Shown: positions 27,463-38,829, counted from the stretch's first letter. The stretch: DNA of 64,000 nucleotides from Adlercreutzia faecimuris (GCF_022669055.1 NZ_JAJMLW010000003.1:310001-374000); one strand, 5' to 3'. Made by a program: numbers and translations. The notes: generated by a model from the sequence alone, not told the origin.

Positions 27463-27536
27463 GGCCCGTGGGCATGCGCGGGGCGAAGCGAGGGCTGCGC
27501 AGCTTCTGAGCGAAGCCCCGCACATGCCCACGGGCC
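27463..27536. repeat. GC-rich palindromic element, intergenic copy
   Basis: Two 22-nt arms (27463-27484 and 27515-27536) pair at 21 of 22 positions around a 30-nt core (27485-27514) that itself contains the palindrome GCTGCGCAGC. The core matches 27 of 30 bases of the element inside rnr (54240-54269), though the arms are unrelated. It is not a terminator: one already ends the preceding gene, and no T-run follows. An imperfect 7-bp flank repeat (AGGGGAG at 27457, AGGTGAG at 27544) may be a worn target duplication. Confidence 0.75.
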
Positions 27537-27569
27537 GCCCGCCAGGTGAGGATTCCCCTTGCACCGCCC

Positions 27570-27597
27570 TTGCATTATGCGGGGGCGGTGCTATTAT
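27570..27597 (+). promoter_or_regulatory. Promoter of rpmE
   Basis: TTGCAT (27570-27575), 16-bp spacer, TATTAT (27592-27597), about 80 bp before rpmE and directly upstream of the tandem-hairpin leader. Confidence 0.7.
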
Positions 27598-27615
27598 ATG
27601 AAGGCTTGTGTCTCG

Positions 27616-27661
27616 CCTTGGTCGGAAACCAAGGCATCGATTCCTTGGTCGGAAACCAAGG
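27616..27661 (+). promoter_or_regulatory. Tandem-hairpin leader of rpmE (probable L31 autoregulatory leader)
   Basis: The 19-nt hairpin CCTTGGTCGGAAACCAAGG occurs twice (27616-27634 and 27643-27661), 8 nt apart, with 7-bp stems and a CGGAA loop. The second ends 4 nt before the ribosome-binding site of rpmE. The exact repetition in an untranslated leader suggests a protein-binding site. Computational surveys have described L31 leaders, as I recall including a Coriobacteria type, which fits. Confidence 0.7.
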
Positions 27662-27677
27662 AGACTAGGAGAAACCA

Positions 27678-28175
27678 ATGAAGCAGGGAATTCATCCGGA
27701 GTACGTGGAGTGCGTCGTCAAGTGCAGCTGCGGCAACACCTTCACCACCCATTCCACCAAGCCCGAGCTGAAGATCGACATCTGCAACGCGTGCCACCCC
27801 TTCTACACCGGCACCCAGAAGCTCATCGACACCGGCGGCCGCGTCCAGCGCTTCGCCGACCGCTTCGGCTCCGCCAAGGACGTCGTCGCCGAGCGCGAGG
27901 CCGCCAAGAAGGCCGAGCGCGCCGCTAAGGCCGCCGAGCGCGAGGCCGCCAAGAAGGCCGAGCGCGAGGCCAAGGCCGCTGCCAAGGCCGAGCGTGCCGC
28001 CGCCTTCGCCGCCGAGGCCGCCAAGGCCGTCGCGGTCGAGGAGAGCGCCGTCGAGGCCGAGCGCGGCGCCGAGGAGACGGCCGCCGAGGCCGAGGCCGCC
28101 GCTGCCGCCACCGAGGGCGACGTGGCCACCGAGGCCGCTGCCGCCGAGGCCGCCGTGGACGGCGCCGCCGAGTAG
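27678..28175 (+). CDS. rpmE: Ribosomal protein L31, zinc form, with long low-complexity C-terminus
   Basis: L31 core at residues 1-70 ([10 protein letters not shown] start), with zinc ligands Cys16, Cys18, Cys36 and Cys39 and the family ending [20 protein letters not shown]. Normal L31 ends near residue 70-85. Here 95 more residues follow: first a Lys/Ala/Glu heptad-like helix (repeats of [10 protein letters not shown] type, about 75-115), then an acidic Ala/Glu/Val stretch. The total is 165 aa. The start follows ctaggaga. The gene has its own promoter and a structured leader. The tail could reach out of the bridge B1b region of the ribosome, but its role is unknown. Confidence 0.93.
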   Translation: MKQGIHPEYVECVVKCSCGNTFTTHSTKPELKIDICNACHPFYTGTQKLIDTGGRVQRFADRFGSAKDVVAEREAAKKAERAAKAAEREAAKKAEREAKAAAKAERAAAFAAEAAKAVAVEESAVEAERGAEETAAEAEAAAAATEGDVATEAAAAEAAVDGAAE

Positions 28176-28220
28176 CGCGACACCGCATAGGGCACGGGAC
28201 GCCCGCCGGGCGCCCGCGAA

Positions 28221-28246
28221 GACGACCCGCCAGCCGGCGGGTCGTC
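28221..28246 (+). terminator. Hairpin after rpmE
   Basis: An 11-bp perfect stem (gacgacccgcc 28221-28231 with 28236-28246) and AGCC loop, no T-run. Beyond it, up to 28380, is featureless GC-rich sequence. Confidence 0.5.
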
Positions 28247-28405
28247 CTGCGTCCGGGGGCGGGTGCCCGTCGCGCGCGTTCGTCGCCCACCCCTGCGCCG
28301 TCTGCCCCCGCCCTCACGCACCCTCCGCGGACGCGTCTGATCGAGCCGCGCCGTCTGCCCTCGCGCCCGCGCCGCCCCGCGCGGGCGCGCCTGTTTTCCC
28401 CTTCT

Positions 28406-28436
28406 GAAACCTGACGGTAACAGCAACGGCTATAAT
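28406..28436 (+). promoter_or_regulatory. glnA promoter with GlnR-like half-sites
   Basis: TATAAT at 28431-28436. Just upstream, GAAAC (28406-28410) and GTAAC (28417-28421) are spaced 11 bp apart, the two half-site types and the spacing known for GlnR boxes of actinomycetes. The sites cover the -35 region, where no good hexamer is seen, as expected for an activated promoter. Confidence 0.55.
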
Positions 28437-28465
28437 CGGGGCTTGTACCGAGGGAAGGGACTGCC

Positions 28466-29809
28466 ATGGTGACGAACCCCGAGCAAGACTTCGTGCTGAA
28501 GACGATCAAGGGCCGCGACGTGCACTTCGTGCGCTTCTGGTTCACCGACGTGCTGGGCACCATGAAGTCCTTCGCCGTCATCCCCAGCGAGCTGGAGAAC
28601 GCGTTCTCCGTCGGCATGGGCTTCGACGGCAGCTGCGTCGAGGGCTTCTCGTCGGGCCTCGAGTCCGACATGCTGGCCTTCCCCGACGCCGACACCTTCC
28701 AGGTGCTGCCCTGGCGCCCGGCCGCCAACGGCGTGGCGCGCATGTTCTGCTCGATCCGCACCCCCGACGGCGCGCCCTTCGAGGGCGACCCGCGCCACGT
28801 GCTCGACCGCGTGGTGCGCAAGGCCGCCGACATGGGCTACGTCTTCAACGTGGGCCCCGAGCTGGAGTTCTACTACTTCCGCACCCCCGATGCCACCGAG
28901 GTGCTCGACCGCGGCGGCTTCTTCGACCTGACCTCGCTCGACTCGGCGTCCGACCTGCGCCGCGACACCGTCCTCACGCTGGAGAAGATGGGCATTCCCG
29001 TGGAGTACTCGCACCACGAGGTGGGGCCCTCGCAGCACGAGATCGACCTGCGCTACGCCGACGCGCTCTCCATGGCCGACGCGGTGATGACCTACAAGCT
29101 GGTGGTCAAGGAGATCGCGCTCAAGCACGGCGTGTACGCGTCGTTCATGCCCAAGCCGATGGCCGACGCGCCCGGCTCGTCGATGCACGTCCACCAGAGC
29201 CTGTCCGACCTCGACGGCGCCAACGCTTTCTTCGACCCGGACGACCCGTCGGGCTGCAACCTGTCGGAGGTGGCCAAGCGCTATCTGGCCGGCATCCTGC
29301 GCTACGCCCCGGAGTTCTGCGCCGTCACCAACCAGCACGTCAACTCCTACAAGCGCCTCGTGCCCGGCAGCGGCGGCCCGGCGTGCCTCGGGTGGTCGCG
29401 CCGCAACCGGGGCACCGTGGTGCGCGTGCCCGGCTACCGGCCCGACAGCGAGGCCGGCTGCCGCATCGAGCTGCGCAGCCCCGACCCGGCCGCCAACCCC
29501 TACCTGGCCTTCGCCGCCATGCTGGCCGCGGGCCTCAAGGGCATCGAGGACGGGCTCGAGCTGCCCGCCCCCGTGGACGACGAGGACTTCTCGCGGATGA
29601 CGGCCCAGCAGCTGCGCGAGCGCGGCGTGCCGCTTCTGCCCCAGACCCTCGGCGAGGCCGTGGAGCTCCTGGCCGGCAGCGAGCTCATGCGCGAGACGCT
29701 CGGCGAGCACATCCACGGCTACCTCGTGGCCGCCAAGCGCCGCGAGTGGGACGAGTACCAGCGCGCCGTGACCCCCTGGGAGCTCGAGCGCAACCTGGCG
29801 GTGCTCTAG
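28466..29809 (+). CDS. glnA: Glutamine synthetase type I
   Basis: Makes glutamine from glutamate, ammonia and ATP, 447 aa. Family motifs: FTDVLGTMKSFAV near residue 24, the MGFDGSCVEGF segment near 51, the PELEFYYF metal site near 131, HHEVGPSQHEIDLRYADAL near 190 and the SSMHVHQSL site. The length and the absence of the Tyr adenylylation loop place it in the GSI-alpha type rather than the adenylylated beta type. Control is therefore expected at transcription and by feedback, which suits the GlnR-like gene that begins 2 nt after its stop. Confidence 0.95.
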   Translation: MVTNPEQDFVLKTIKGRDVHFVRFWFTDVLGTMKSFAVIPSELENAFSVGMGFDGSCVEGFSSGLESDMLAFPDADTFQVLPWRPAANGVARMFCSIRTPDGAPFEGDPRHVLDRVVRKAADMGYVFNVGPELEFYYFRTPDATEVLDRGGFFDLTSLDSASDLRRDTVLTLEKMGIPVEYSHHEVGPSQHEIDLRYADALSMADAVMTYKLVVKEIALKHGVYASFMPKPMADAPGSSMHVHQSLSDLDGANAFFDPDDPSGCNLSEVAKRYLAGILRYAPEFCAVTNQHVNSYKRLVPGSGGPACLGWSRRNRGTVVRVPGYRPDSEAGCRIELRSPDPAANPYLAFAAMLAAGLKGIEDGLELPAPVDDEDFSRMTAQQLRERGVPLLPQTLGEAVELLAGSELMRETLGEHIHGYLVAAKRREWDEYQRAVTPWELERNLAVL

Positions 29810-29811
29810 CC

Positions 29812-30486
29812 ATGCAGCGCAAGACGGTCATCTTCATCGCGGACAGCCTGGACAACGCGCACAAGTTCCAGCAGGTGCTCTCCGGCTTCGACGTGGACGT
29901 GGCGGCGGGCTCGTCAGTGCAGTTCAAGAAGCTGCTCGCCCAGCATCCCAGCCACGACCTGGTCATCTACGAGGCGCGTGGCGACGCGCTGGCCAACGTG
30001 GCGTCGGTGGAGTCGACGCTGGTGGAGGACGGGTCGGCGTCGATGCTCGTGATAGTGGGGGAGGACCAGCTCGGCGAGTTTCGGCTGCCGGTGCAGGTCA
30101 AGTCCGACTTCGTGGTGCACGGCGCCTCGGCCGACGAGTGCGCGGCGCGCATCCGCCAGCTTCTGTGGCCCGGCAACGAGGGCGGCGCCGGCGACTTCAT
30201 CGCCGTGGACTCCATGACCATCAACCTGGCCACCTACCAGGTGAAGGTGGACGGCGAGCCCCTCGACCTCACCTACCTGGAGTACGCGCTTCTGGCCTTC
30301 CTGGTGACGCACCCGGGCCGCACCTACTCGCGCGACGCGCTGCTGCGGCGCGTGTGGGGTTTCGACTACTACGGCGGCAGCCGCACGGTGGACGTCCACG
30401 TCCGCCGCGTCCGCGCCAAGCTCGGCCCCGAGCTGGCCCAGCGCCTCGAGACCGTCCGCGGCGTCGGCTACCTCTGGAGCATGTAG
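29812..30486 (+). CDS. glnR: GlnR-like orphan response regulator (OmpR/PhoB winged helix)
   Basis: 224 aa. The C-terminal winged helix (about 125-222) closely follows GlnR of Streptomyces: VDGEPLDLTYLEYALLAFL, HPGRTYSRDALLRRVWGFDY and GGSRTVDVHVRRVRAKLGPE. The N-terminal receiver-like half lacks the phosphorylated aspartate: Glu54 (VIYEARG) stands at its expected place, as in orphan, non-phosphorylated regulators such as GlnR. No histidine kinase is nearby. Its position 2 nt after glnA, and GlnR-type half-sites in the glnA promoter, support a nitrogen regulator acting on its own operon. Followed by a terminator. Confidence 0.75.
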   Translation: MQRKTVIFIADSLDNAHKFQQVLSGFDVDVAAGSSVQFKKLLAQHPSHDLVIYEARGDALANVASVESTLVEDGSASMLVIVGEDQLGEFRLPVQVKSDFVVHGASADECAARIRQLLWPGNEGGAGDFIAVDSMTINLATYQVKVDGEPLDLTYLEYALLAFLVTHPGRTYSRDALLRRVWGFDYYGGSRTVDVHVRRVRAKLGPELAQRLETVRGVGYLWSM

Positions 30487-30543
30487 CCCCTCCTCCGTCG
30501 CAAACGACGCCTCCGCCGACGGGGTTGCCATCATCCGCGCAGA

Positions 30544-30576
30544 AAGGCGCCCTCGGTTTCCGGGGGCGCCTTCTCC
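30544..30576 (+). terminator. Rho-independent terminator of glnA-glnR
   Basis: A 13-bp stem with one G-T pair (30544-30556 with 30560-30572), TTT loop, then TCTCC. Confidence 0.75.
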
Positions 30577-30637
30577 TTCTCGGAAGGTTTTCCCGCGGGG
30601 GTTGGGGCGCGCGGGGCGGGGCGGGGGCCCGGGGCGC

Positions 30638-30643
30638 TATACT
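30638..30643 (+). promoter_or_regulatory. Possible -10 of polA
   Basis: TATACT 36 bp before the start codon in otherwise very GC-rich sequence. No -35. Confidence 0.4.
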
Positions 30644-30679
30644 GGACGCTCGACTGGCACGCGACCCGTAAGGATGCCC

Positions 30680-33307
30680 ATGACGAAGAAGATCGCCGTC
30701 ATCGACGGAAACTCGCTCATGCACCGCGCCTACCACGCGGTGCCGCCCACCATGAACGCGCCCGACGGCACCCCCACCAACGCCGTCTTCGGCTTCCTCG
30801 CCATGCTCCTCAAGTTCATCGACATGGCCAAGCCCGACGCGCTGGTGTGCGCCTTCGACGCCGGCAAGCCGGCCTTCCGCATGGAGGCCCTCGAGCAGTA
30901 CAAGGCCCAGCGCCCGCCGATGGATGACGAGCTGCGCGTGCAGTTCCCCATCATGGAGGAGCTGCTCGGCGCCATGAACGTGCCGGTGGTGAAGGTGAAG
31001 GGCTGGGAAGGCGACGACATCCTGGGCACCATCGCCGCCCGCGACGAGGAGCTGGGCTTCGAGACCCTGCTCGTCACCGGCGACAAGGACGCCTACCAGC
31101 TGGCCAGCGGCGCCACGCGCATCGTCACCACCAAGAAGGGCGTCACCGACATCGCCATCTACGGCCCCGACCAGGTGGAGGAGCGCTACGGCGTCACGCC
31201 GGCGCAGTTCCCCGACTTCCTCGGGCTCATGGGCGACTCCTCCGACAACATCCCCGGCGTGCCGGGCATCGGCGCGAAGGGCGCCGCCAAGCTGCTCCAG
31301 CGCTTCGGCACCATGGAGGGCATCTACGAGCACCTCTCCGAGCTCAAGGGCAAGCAGCTCGAGAACCTGCGCGACAACGAGGACGCCGCCTTCCTCAGCC
31401 GCGACATCGCCACCATCGTGCGCGACCTGGACTTCGCCCTCGACCTGGAGGACGCGGCCTTCCCCTCGTTCTCGGCCGAGGCGGTGGAGGAGGCCTTCGG
31501 GCGCTACCAGCTGACGAGCCACCTTGCGCGGGTGCTCAAGCTGGTGGGCGCCGAGGCCACGCGCGCCGAGGCGCGGCTCGTGTGGGAGCCGGTGGTGGCC
31601 GGGGAGGCGGCCGGCCCCCTCGTCGCCGACGCCCTGCGCGCCGGCGAGACCGTGGGCGTGGCCCTCATGGAGCCTGAGCAGGTGTCGCTGTTCGACAACG
31701 CCGTGACCGGCGCCTTCGCCACCTCGCGCGGCACCGCCGTGCTCGCCGGCGACGAGGCGCTGGCCCTGTTCGCCCAGGTGGTGCGCGAGGGCTCCTTCGC
31801 CGTGCTCGACGCCAAGGAGGCCGTCCACCGCGTCTTCCCGGCCGACACGTCGCTGCCGGCGCTCGTCACCGCCGACGACCTGGCCGCCATGGACGCTTTC
31901 GACCTGGGGCTGGCCGGTTACGTGCTCAACTCGTCGGTATCGGCCTACACCCTCGAGGCGCTGATGGAGGCCCACGGCGGCGGGGCGCTGCCCGAGGCCG
32001 AGGGCGACGAGGCCCGCGCCGCCGTGGCCGCGGCCGCCGCGCGCCACCTGGTGGAGCCCCTGCGCGCCGCCATGGAGCGCGAGGGGTCGCTTAAGGCCTA
32101 CCGCGACATCGACCTGCCGCTCGTGGGCGTGCTCGCGACCATGGAGCGCACGGGCGCGGCCATCGACGTGGAGCGCCTGGCCGAGATGGGCCGCGCCGCC
32201 CAGGCCGAGCTGGACGAGCTGTCCCAGCGCATCTTCGAGCTGGCCGGCGAGCCCTTCAACATCGACTCGCCCAAGCAGCTCGCGCGCATCCTGTTCGAGG
32301 TGCTGGGGCTCACGCCCCTCAAGAAGAACCAGCGCGGCTACTCCACCGACGCGAGCGTCCTGAAGGAGCTCGCCAAGGAAAGCGAGCTGCCGGCGCTCGT
32401 GCTGCGCTACCGCGAGCAGGCCAAGCTCAAGTCCACCTACCTCGACGCCCTGCCGCGCATGCGCGCCGGCGACGGGCGCGTGCACACCCGCTTCAACGAG
32501 ACGGTCACCACCACCGGGCGCCTGTCGTCGTCCGACCCCAACCTCCAGAACATCCCCGTCCGCACCGAGCTGGGCCGCCGCATCCGCGCCTGCTTCGTGC
32601 CGCTCGAGCCCGGTGAGCTGTTCCTATCGGCCGACTACTCCCAGATCGAGCTCCGGCTGCTCGCGCACCTCTCCGGCGACGAGCACCTGGTGGCGGCGTT
32701 CAACTCCGGCGCCGACTTCCACGCCTCGACGGCGGCGCGCGTCTTCGGGCTGCCGGTGGAGGAGGTGACGCCCGAGCTGCGCAGCCGCGCCAAGGCCGTC
32801 AACTTCGGCATCGTCTACGGCCAGCAGGCCTACGGGCTGTCCCAGAGCCTGGACATCCCCTTCGGCGAGGCCAAGGAGATGATCGACCGCTACTTCGAGG
32901 CCTACCCCGGCGTGCGCTCCTACCTGGACGACACGGTGGCCCGAGCCGCCGAGGACGGCTTCGCCGAGACGATGTTCGGTCGCAAGCGCCATATCCCCGA
33001 GCTCAAGGCGCGCAACGCCCAGCAGCGCGGCTTCGGCGAGCGCACGGCCATGAACCACCCCATGCAGGGCAGCGCCGCGGACATCATCAAGATGGCGATG
33101 AACGAGGTCGACCGGCGCCTGCGCGAGGAGGGGCTGGCCGCCAAGCTGATGATCCAGGTGCACGACGAGCTGGACTTCTCGGTGCCCGAGGGCGAGGTGG
33201 AGCGCCTGGCCGCGCTCGTGCGCGAGGTGATGGAGAACGTGGTGTCGCTGGCGGTGCCGCTCGACGTCGACGTGTCGTGGGGGCCCACCTGGGCCGAAGC
33301 CCACTAA
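30680..33307 (+). CDS. polA: DNA polymerase I
   Basis: Gap-filling and repair polymerase, 875 aa. The N-terminal 5'-3' exonuclease domain (IAVIDGNSLMHRAYHAVPP, then GDDILGT, GDSSDNIPGVPGIG) is intact. The middle domain lacks the Asp/Glu residues of a working 3'-5' exonuclease (the first motif region reads TVGVALMEPEQ), so no proofreading is expected, as in Bacillus and Thermus enzymes. The C-terminal polymerase has motif A (SADYSQIELRLLAH), motif B (RSRAKAVNFGIVYG) and motif C (VHDELDFSVP). The start at 30680 has aagg 6 nt upstream. An in-frame ATG at 30674 overlaps that site. Confidence 0.95.
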   Translation: MTKKIAVIDGNSLMHRAYHAVPPTMNAPDGTPTNAVFGFLAMLLKFIDMAKPDALVCAFDAGKPAFRMEALEQYKAQRPPMDDELRVQFPIMEELLGAMNVPVVKVKGWEGDDILGTIAARDEELGFETLLVTGDKDAYQLASGATRIVTTKKGVTDIAIYGPDQVEERYGVTPAQFPDFLGLMGDSSDNIPGVPGIGAKGAAKLLQRFGTMEGIYEHLSELKGKQLENLRDNEDAAFLSRDIATIVRDLDFALDLEDAAFPSFSAEAVEEAFGRYQLTSHLARVLKLVGAEATRAEARLVWEPVVAGEAAGPLVADALRAGETVGVALMEPEQVSLFDNAVTGAFATSRGTAVLAGDEALALFAQVVREGSFAVLDAKEAVHRVFPADTSLPALVTADDLAAMDAFDLGLAGYVLNSSVSAYTLEALMEAHGGGALPEAEGDEARAAVAAAAARHLVEPLRAAMEREGSLKAYRDIDLPLVGVLATMERTGAAIDVERLAEMGRAAQAELDELSQRIFELAGEPFNIDSPKQLARILFEVLGLTPLKKNQRGYSTDASVLKELAKESELPALVLRYREQAKLKSTYLDALPRMRAGDGRVHTRFNETVTTTGRLSSSDPNLQNIPVRTELGRRIRACFVPLEPGELFLSADYSQIELRLLAHLSGDEHLVAAFNSGADFHASTAARVFGLPVEEVTPELRSRAKAVNFGIVYGQQAYGLSQSLDIPFGEAKEMIDRYFEAYPGVRSYLDDTVARAAEDGFAETMFGRKRHIPELKARNAQQRGFGERTAMNHPMQGSAADIIKMAMNEVDRRLREEGLAAKLMIQVHDELDFSVPEGEVERLAALVREVMENVVSLAVPLDVDVSWGPTWAEAH

Positions 33308-33324
33308 AAAAGCGGATCTTCCTG

Positions 33325-33353
33325 TTGACGGGCTAACTTTCAGCTGGTAAGAT
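33325..33353 (+). promoter_or_regulatory. Promoter of rplU-rpmA-obg cluster
   Basis: TTGACG (33325-33330), 17-bp spacer, TAAGAT (33348-33353), 40 bp before rplU. Confidence 0.8.
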
Positions 33354-33392
33354 ATCGCCTTGCGTTTAGTCACATTCAAGGAGATATATAAC

Positions 33393-33713
33393 ATGTACGC
33401 AATCGTAAAGACGGGCGGCAAGCAGTACAAGGTCGCCCCCGGTGACAAGCTGAACATCGAGAAGCTCGACGTCGAGCCCGGCGACAAGGTGGAGCTCGAG
33501 GCCATCTGCGTCGTCGACGGCGACAAGGTCGAGGCTGACCCGGCCAAGGCCGCGGCCACCAAGGTCGTCGCCACCGTCCTCGAGCAGTTCAAGGGCGAGA
33601 AGCAGCTGGTCTTCAAGTTCAAGAAGCGCAAGAACTACAAGAAGCTGCGCGGCCATCGCCAGCAGCTCACGCGCGTGAAGATCGAGTCCGTCGGCTCCGC
33701 TAAGGCCGAGTAG
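33393..33713 (+). CDS. rplU: Ribosomal protein L21
   Basis: Large-subunit protein, 106 aa, with the family beginning MYAIVKTGGKQYKV and the RNA-binding end FKKRKNYKKLRGHRQQLTRVKI. Start at 33393 follows aaggagatatata. An in-frame ATG-like codon upstream (33360) lies on the transcription start region and is rejected. First gene of the rplU-rpmA-obg operon. Confidence 0.96.
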   Translation: MYAIVKTGGKQYKVAPGDKLNIEKLDVEPGDKVELEAICVVDGDKVEADPAKAAATKVVATVLEQFKGEKQLVFKFKKRKNYKKLRGHRQQLTRVKIESVGSAKAE

Positions 33714-33734
33714 AAGGGCAAGGGAGGTTTAGAC

Positions 33735-36609
<2,875 letters not shown>

Positions 36610-36654
36610 GGCGGCGCGCCTGCGCGGGCGCGCCTGACGAGGAAGGCAGAGGAC

Positions 36655-37923
36655 ATGGACATCGAATCCGAGGTCCGGGCGCTCGCGGAGCGGGCGCGTC
36701 GGGCGAGCGTGGACCTGGCGCGGACGACGGGAGGGGAGCGCGACGCGGCGCTGGCTGCCATGGCCGCGGCCCTGCGCGCCCACGCCGGCGCCATCGTCGA
36801 GGCCAACGAGGCCGACATGGCGGCCGCCCGCGAGGCGGGCACGAGCGAGGCCCTGCTCGACCGGCTCATGCTGGACGCGGGCCGCGTGGACGACATGGCA
36901 TCGGCCCTGGAGGACCTCCGGGCCCTGCCCGACCCGCTCGGGCGGGTGATCGAGGCGCGGACGCTGCCCAACGGCATCGAGCTCACGCGCGTGTCGGTGC
37001 CGCTCGGCGTGGTGGCCGTCGTCTACGAGGCACGCCCCAACGTCACTGCCGACGCCGCGGGCATCTGCCTGAAGGCGGGCAACGCCTGCGTGCTGCGCGG
37101 CGGCAGCCTGGCGGCCCGCTCCAACGAGGCCATCGCCGACGTGCTGCACGCCGCGGCCGTGGGCGCGGGGCTGCCCGAGGGCTGCATCTGCGCCATCACC
37201 ACCACCGACCGCGCCGCCACCGATGCGCTCATGCAGCTCCACGGCCTGGTGGACGTGCTCATCCCCCGCGGGGGCGCCGGGCTCATCCGCCACTGCGTGG
37301 AGTGCTCGCGGGTGCCGGTCATCGAGACGGGCACGGGCAACTGCCACGTCTACGTCCACGCCTCGGCCGACCGCGCGAAGGCGCGCGACATCGTGCTCAA
37401 CGCCAAGTGCCGCCGCTTCGGCGTGTGCAACGCCGCCGAGACGCTGCTGGTGGACGAGGAGGCGGCCGACGACTTTCTCCCCGAGGTGCTGGCGGCCCTG
37501 GGCGAGCGCGGCGTCACCATCCACGCCGACGAGCGCGCGCGGGCCGCGGCGGCCGACCTGGACGTCGACATCGTGCCGGCGACCGAGGACGACTGGGCCC
37601 GCGAGTACCTGGGCCCCGAGATCGCCGTGCGCTGCGTGGCGGGCGTGGACGAGGCCGTCGAGCACGTCAACCGCTACGGCACGCGCCACTCCGAGGCCAT
37701 CGTCGCCACCGACGCCGACGCCGTCGAGGAGTTCCTCGGGCGGGTGGACGCGGCGGCCGTCTACGCCAACGCCTCGACCGCCTTCACCGACGGCGGCCAG
37801 TTCGGCCTGGGCGCCGAGATCGGCATCTCCACCCAGAAGCTGCACGCCCGCGGGCCCTTCGCCCTGGAGGCGCTGACCACCCACAAGTACGTCCTGCGCG
37901 GCGACGGCCAGGTGCGCGGCTAG
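36655..37923 (+). CDS. proA: Gamma-glutamyl phosphate reductase
   Basis: Second step of proline synthesis, an NADPH-dependent reduction to glutamate semialdehyde, 422 aa. The aldehyde-dehydrogenase-like signature region (RPNVTADAAGICLKAGNACVLRGG near residue 125) and the catalytic Cys in KCRRFGVCNAAETLLV are present. Starts 45 nt after proB with aggaaggcagagg, and its last base is shared with the nadD GTG. Proline biosynthesis here parallels proline import by PutP. Confidence 0.96.
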   Translation: MDIESEVRALAERARRASVDLARTTGGERDAALAAMAAALRAHAGAIVEANEADMAAAREAGTSEALLDRLMLDAGRVDDMASALEDLRALPDPLGRVIEARTLPNGIELTRVSVPLGVVAVVYEARPNVTADAAGICLKAGNACVLRGGSLAARSNEAIADVLHAAAVGAGLPEGCICAITTTDRAATDALMQLHGLVDVLIPRGGAGLIRHCVECSRVPVIETGTGNCHVYVHASADRAKARDIVLNAKCRRFGVCNAAETLLVDEEAADDFLPEVLAALGERGVTIHADERARAAAADLDVDIVPATEDDWAREYLGPEIAVRCVAGVDEAVEHVNRYGTRHSEAIVATDADAVEEFLGRVDAAAVYANASTAFTDGGQFGLGAEIGISTQKLHARGPFALEALTTHKYVLRGDGQVRG

Positions 37924-38720
37924 TGCGCGCCGGGGACGAGGCGGCGGACCTCGTGGCGCTGCCGGGCGCCGCGTGCGCCGAGGCCGGCGGCGCCTGCCCG
38001 CTGGCCGGGTGGGCCGCCGCGGCCGAGGGGCCCGCGCCCGCGGTGAGCGCCCGCTTCGACGACCTGGGCGCCGACGGGGCGCCCGCGCGCCTGGGCATCA
38101 TGGGCGGCACCTTCGACCCCATCCACATCGGGCACCTCGCCTGCGCCGAGCAGGCGCGCGAGGCCTTCGGGCTCGACGCGGTGGTGTTCATCCCGACGGG
38201 CATCCCCGCCTTCAAGCGCGACCGGGCCGTGACCGACGCGGCCGACCGCCTGGCCATGTGCCGGCTGGCGGTGCTGCCCAACCGGCACTTCGACGTGAGC
38301 TCGCTGGAGATCGACCGCCCCGGCGTCACCTACGCGGTGGACACGGTGCGGGCCCTGCGCGCCCACTACCCGGCCAACGTGGAGCTGTTCTTCATCACCG
38401 GCGCCGACTCGATCCTGTCCATCGCGCGCTGGCGGGAGAGCGCGGCCATCGCCTCGCTCACGCGCTTCATCGCCGTGACGCGGCCGGGCTACGCGGTGAC
38501 CGACGCCTTCAAGGCCGAGCTGGCGAGCCTGGGCGACTACGACGTGAGCTACCTGGAGGTGACGGCGCTCGCCATATCGTCGAGCATGCTGCGCCAGCGC
38601 GTCCACGACGGGTTCTCGCTGCGTTACCTGACGACGCTGCCCGTCTGCGACTACATCTACCGCCGCGGCCTGTACCGCGGGCCCGGCGCCGCGCCCTTCG
38701 CCACCGCCTGCCCGCAGTAG
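37923..38720 (+). CDS. nadD: Nicotinate-nucleotide adenylyltransferase
   Basis: Makes deamido-NAD from nicotinate mononucleotide and ATP, 265 aa. The nucleotidyl-transferase motif GTFDPIHIGHL begins near residue 62 and the ISSSMLRQR segment near the C-terminus completes the ATP site. The GTG at 37923, overlapping the proA stop, gives an extra N-terminal stretch of about 58 Ala-rich residues. A later start (for example the GTG at 38044) would give the usual size, so the start is uncertain. Confidence 0.9.
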   Translation: MRAGDEAADLVALPGAACAEAGGACPLAGWAAAAEGPAPAVSARFDDLGADGAPARLGIMGGTFDPIHIGHLACAEQAREAFGLDAVVFIPTGIPAFKRDRAVTDAADRLAMCRLAVLPNRHFDVSSLEIDRPGVTYAVDTVRALRAHYPANVELFFITGADSILSIARWRESAAIASLTRFIAVTRPGYAVTDAFKAELASLGDYDVSYLEVTALAISSSMLRQRVHDGFSLRYLTTLPVCDYIYRRGLYRGPGAAPFATACPQ

Positions 38721-38829
38721 GGCGCTGCGGGCGCGATCGCGCGGGCCCCGCGCGCCGCGAGCCCGCGGCCTGGCGGCTGCGACCCGGCCGCCCCGGCCCC
38801 GCGGTTCCCGCTCGAGAAAGGAGCAAGCC

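Noticed and set aside
27600-27665. CRISPR-like repeats before rpmE
   Set aside because: Only two copies with an 8-nt gap, each a self-complementary hairpin in an mRNA leader. No spacers.
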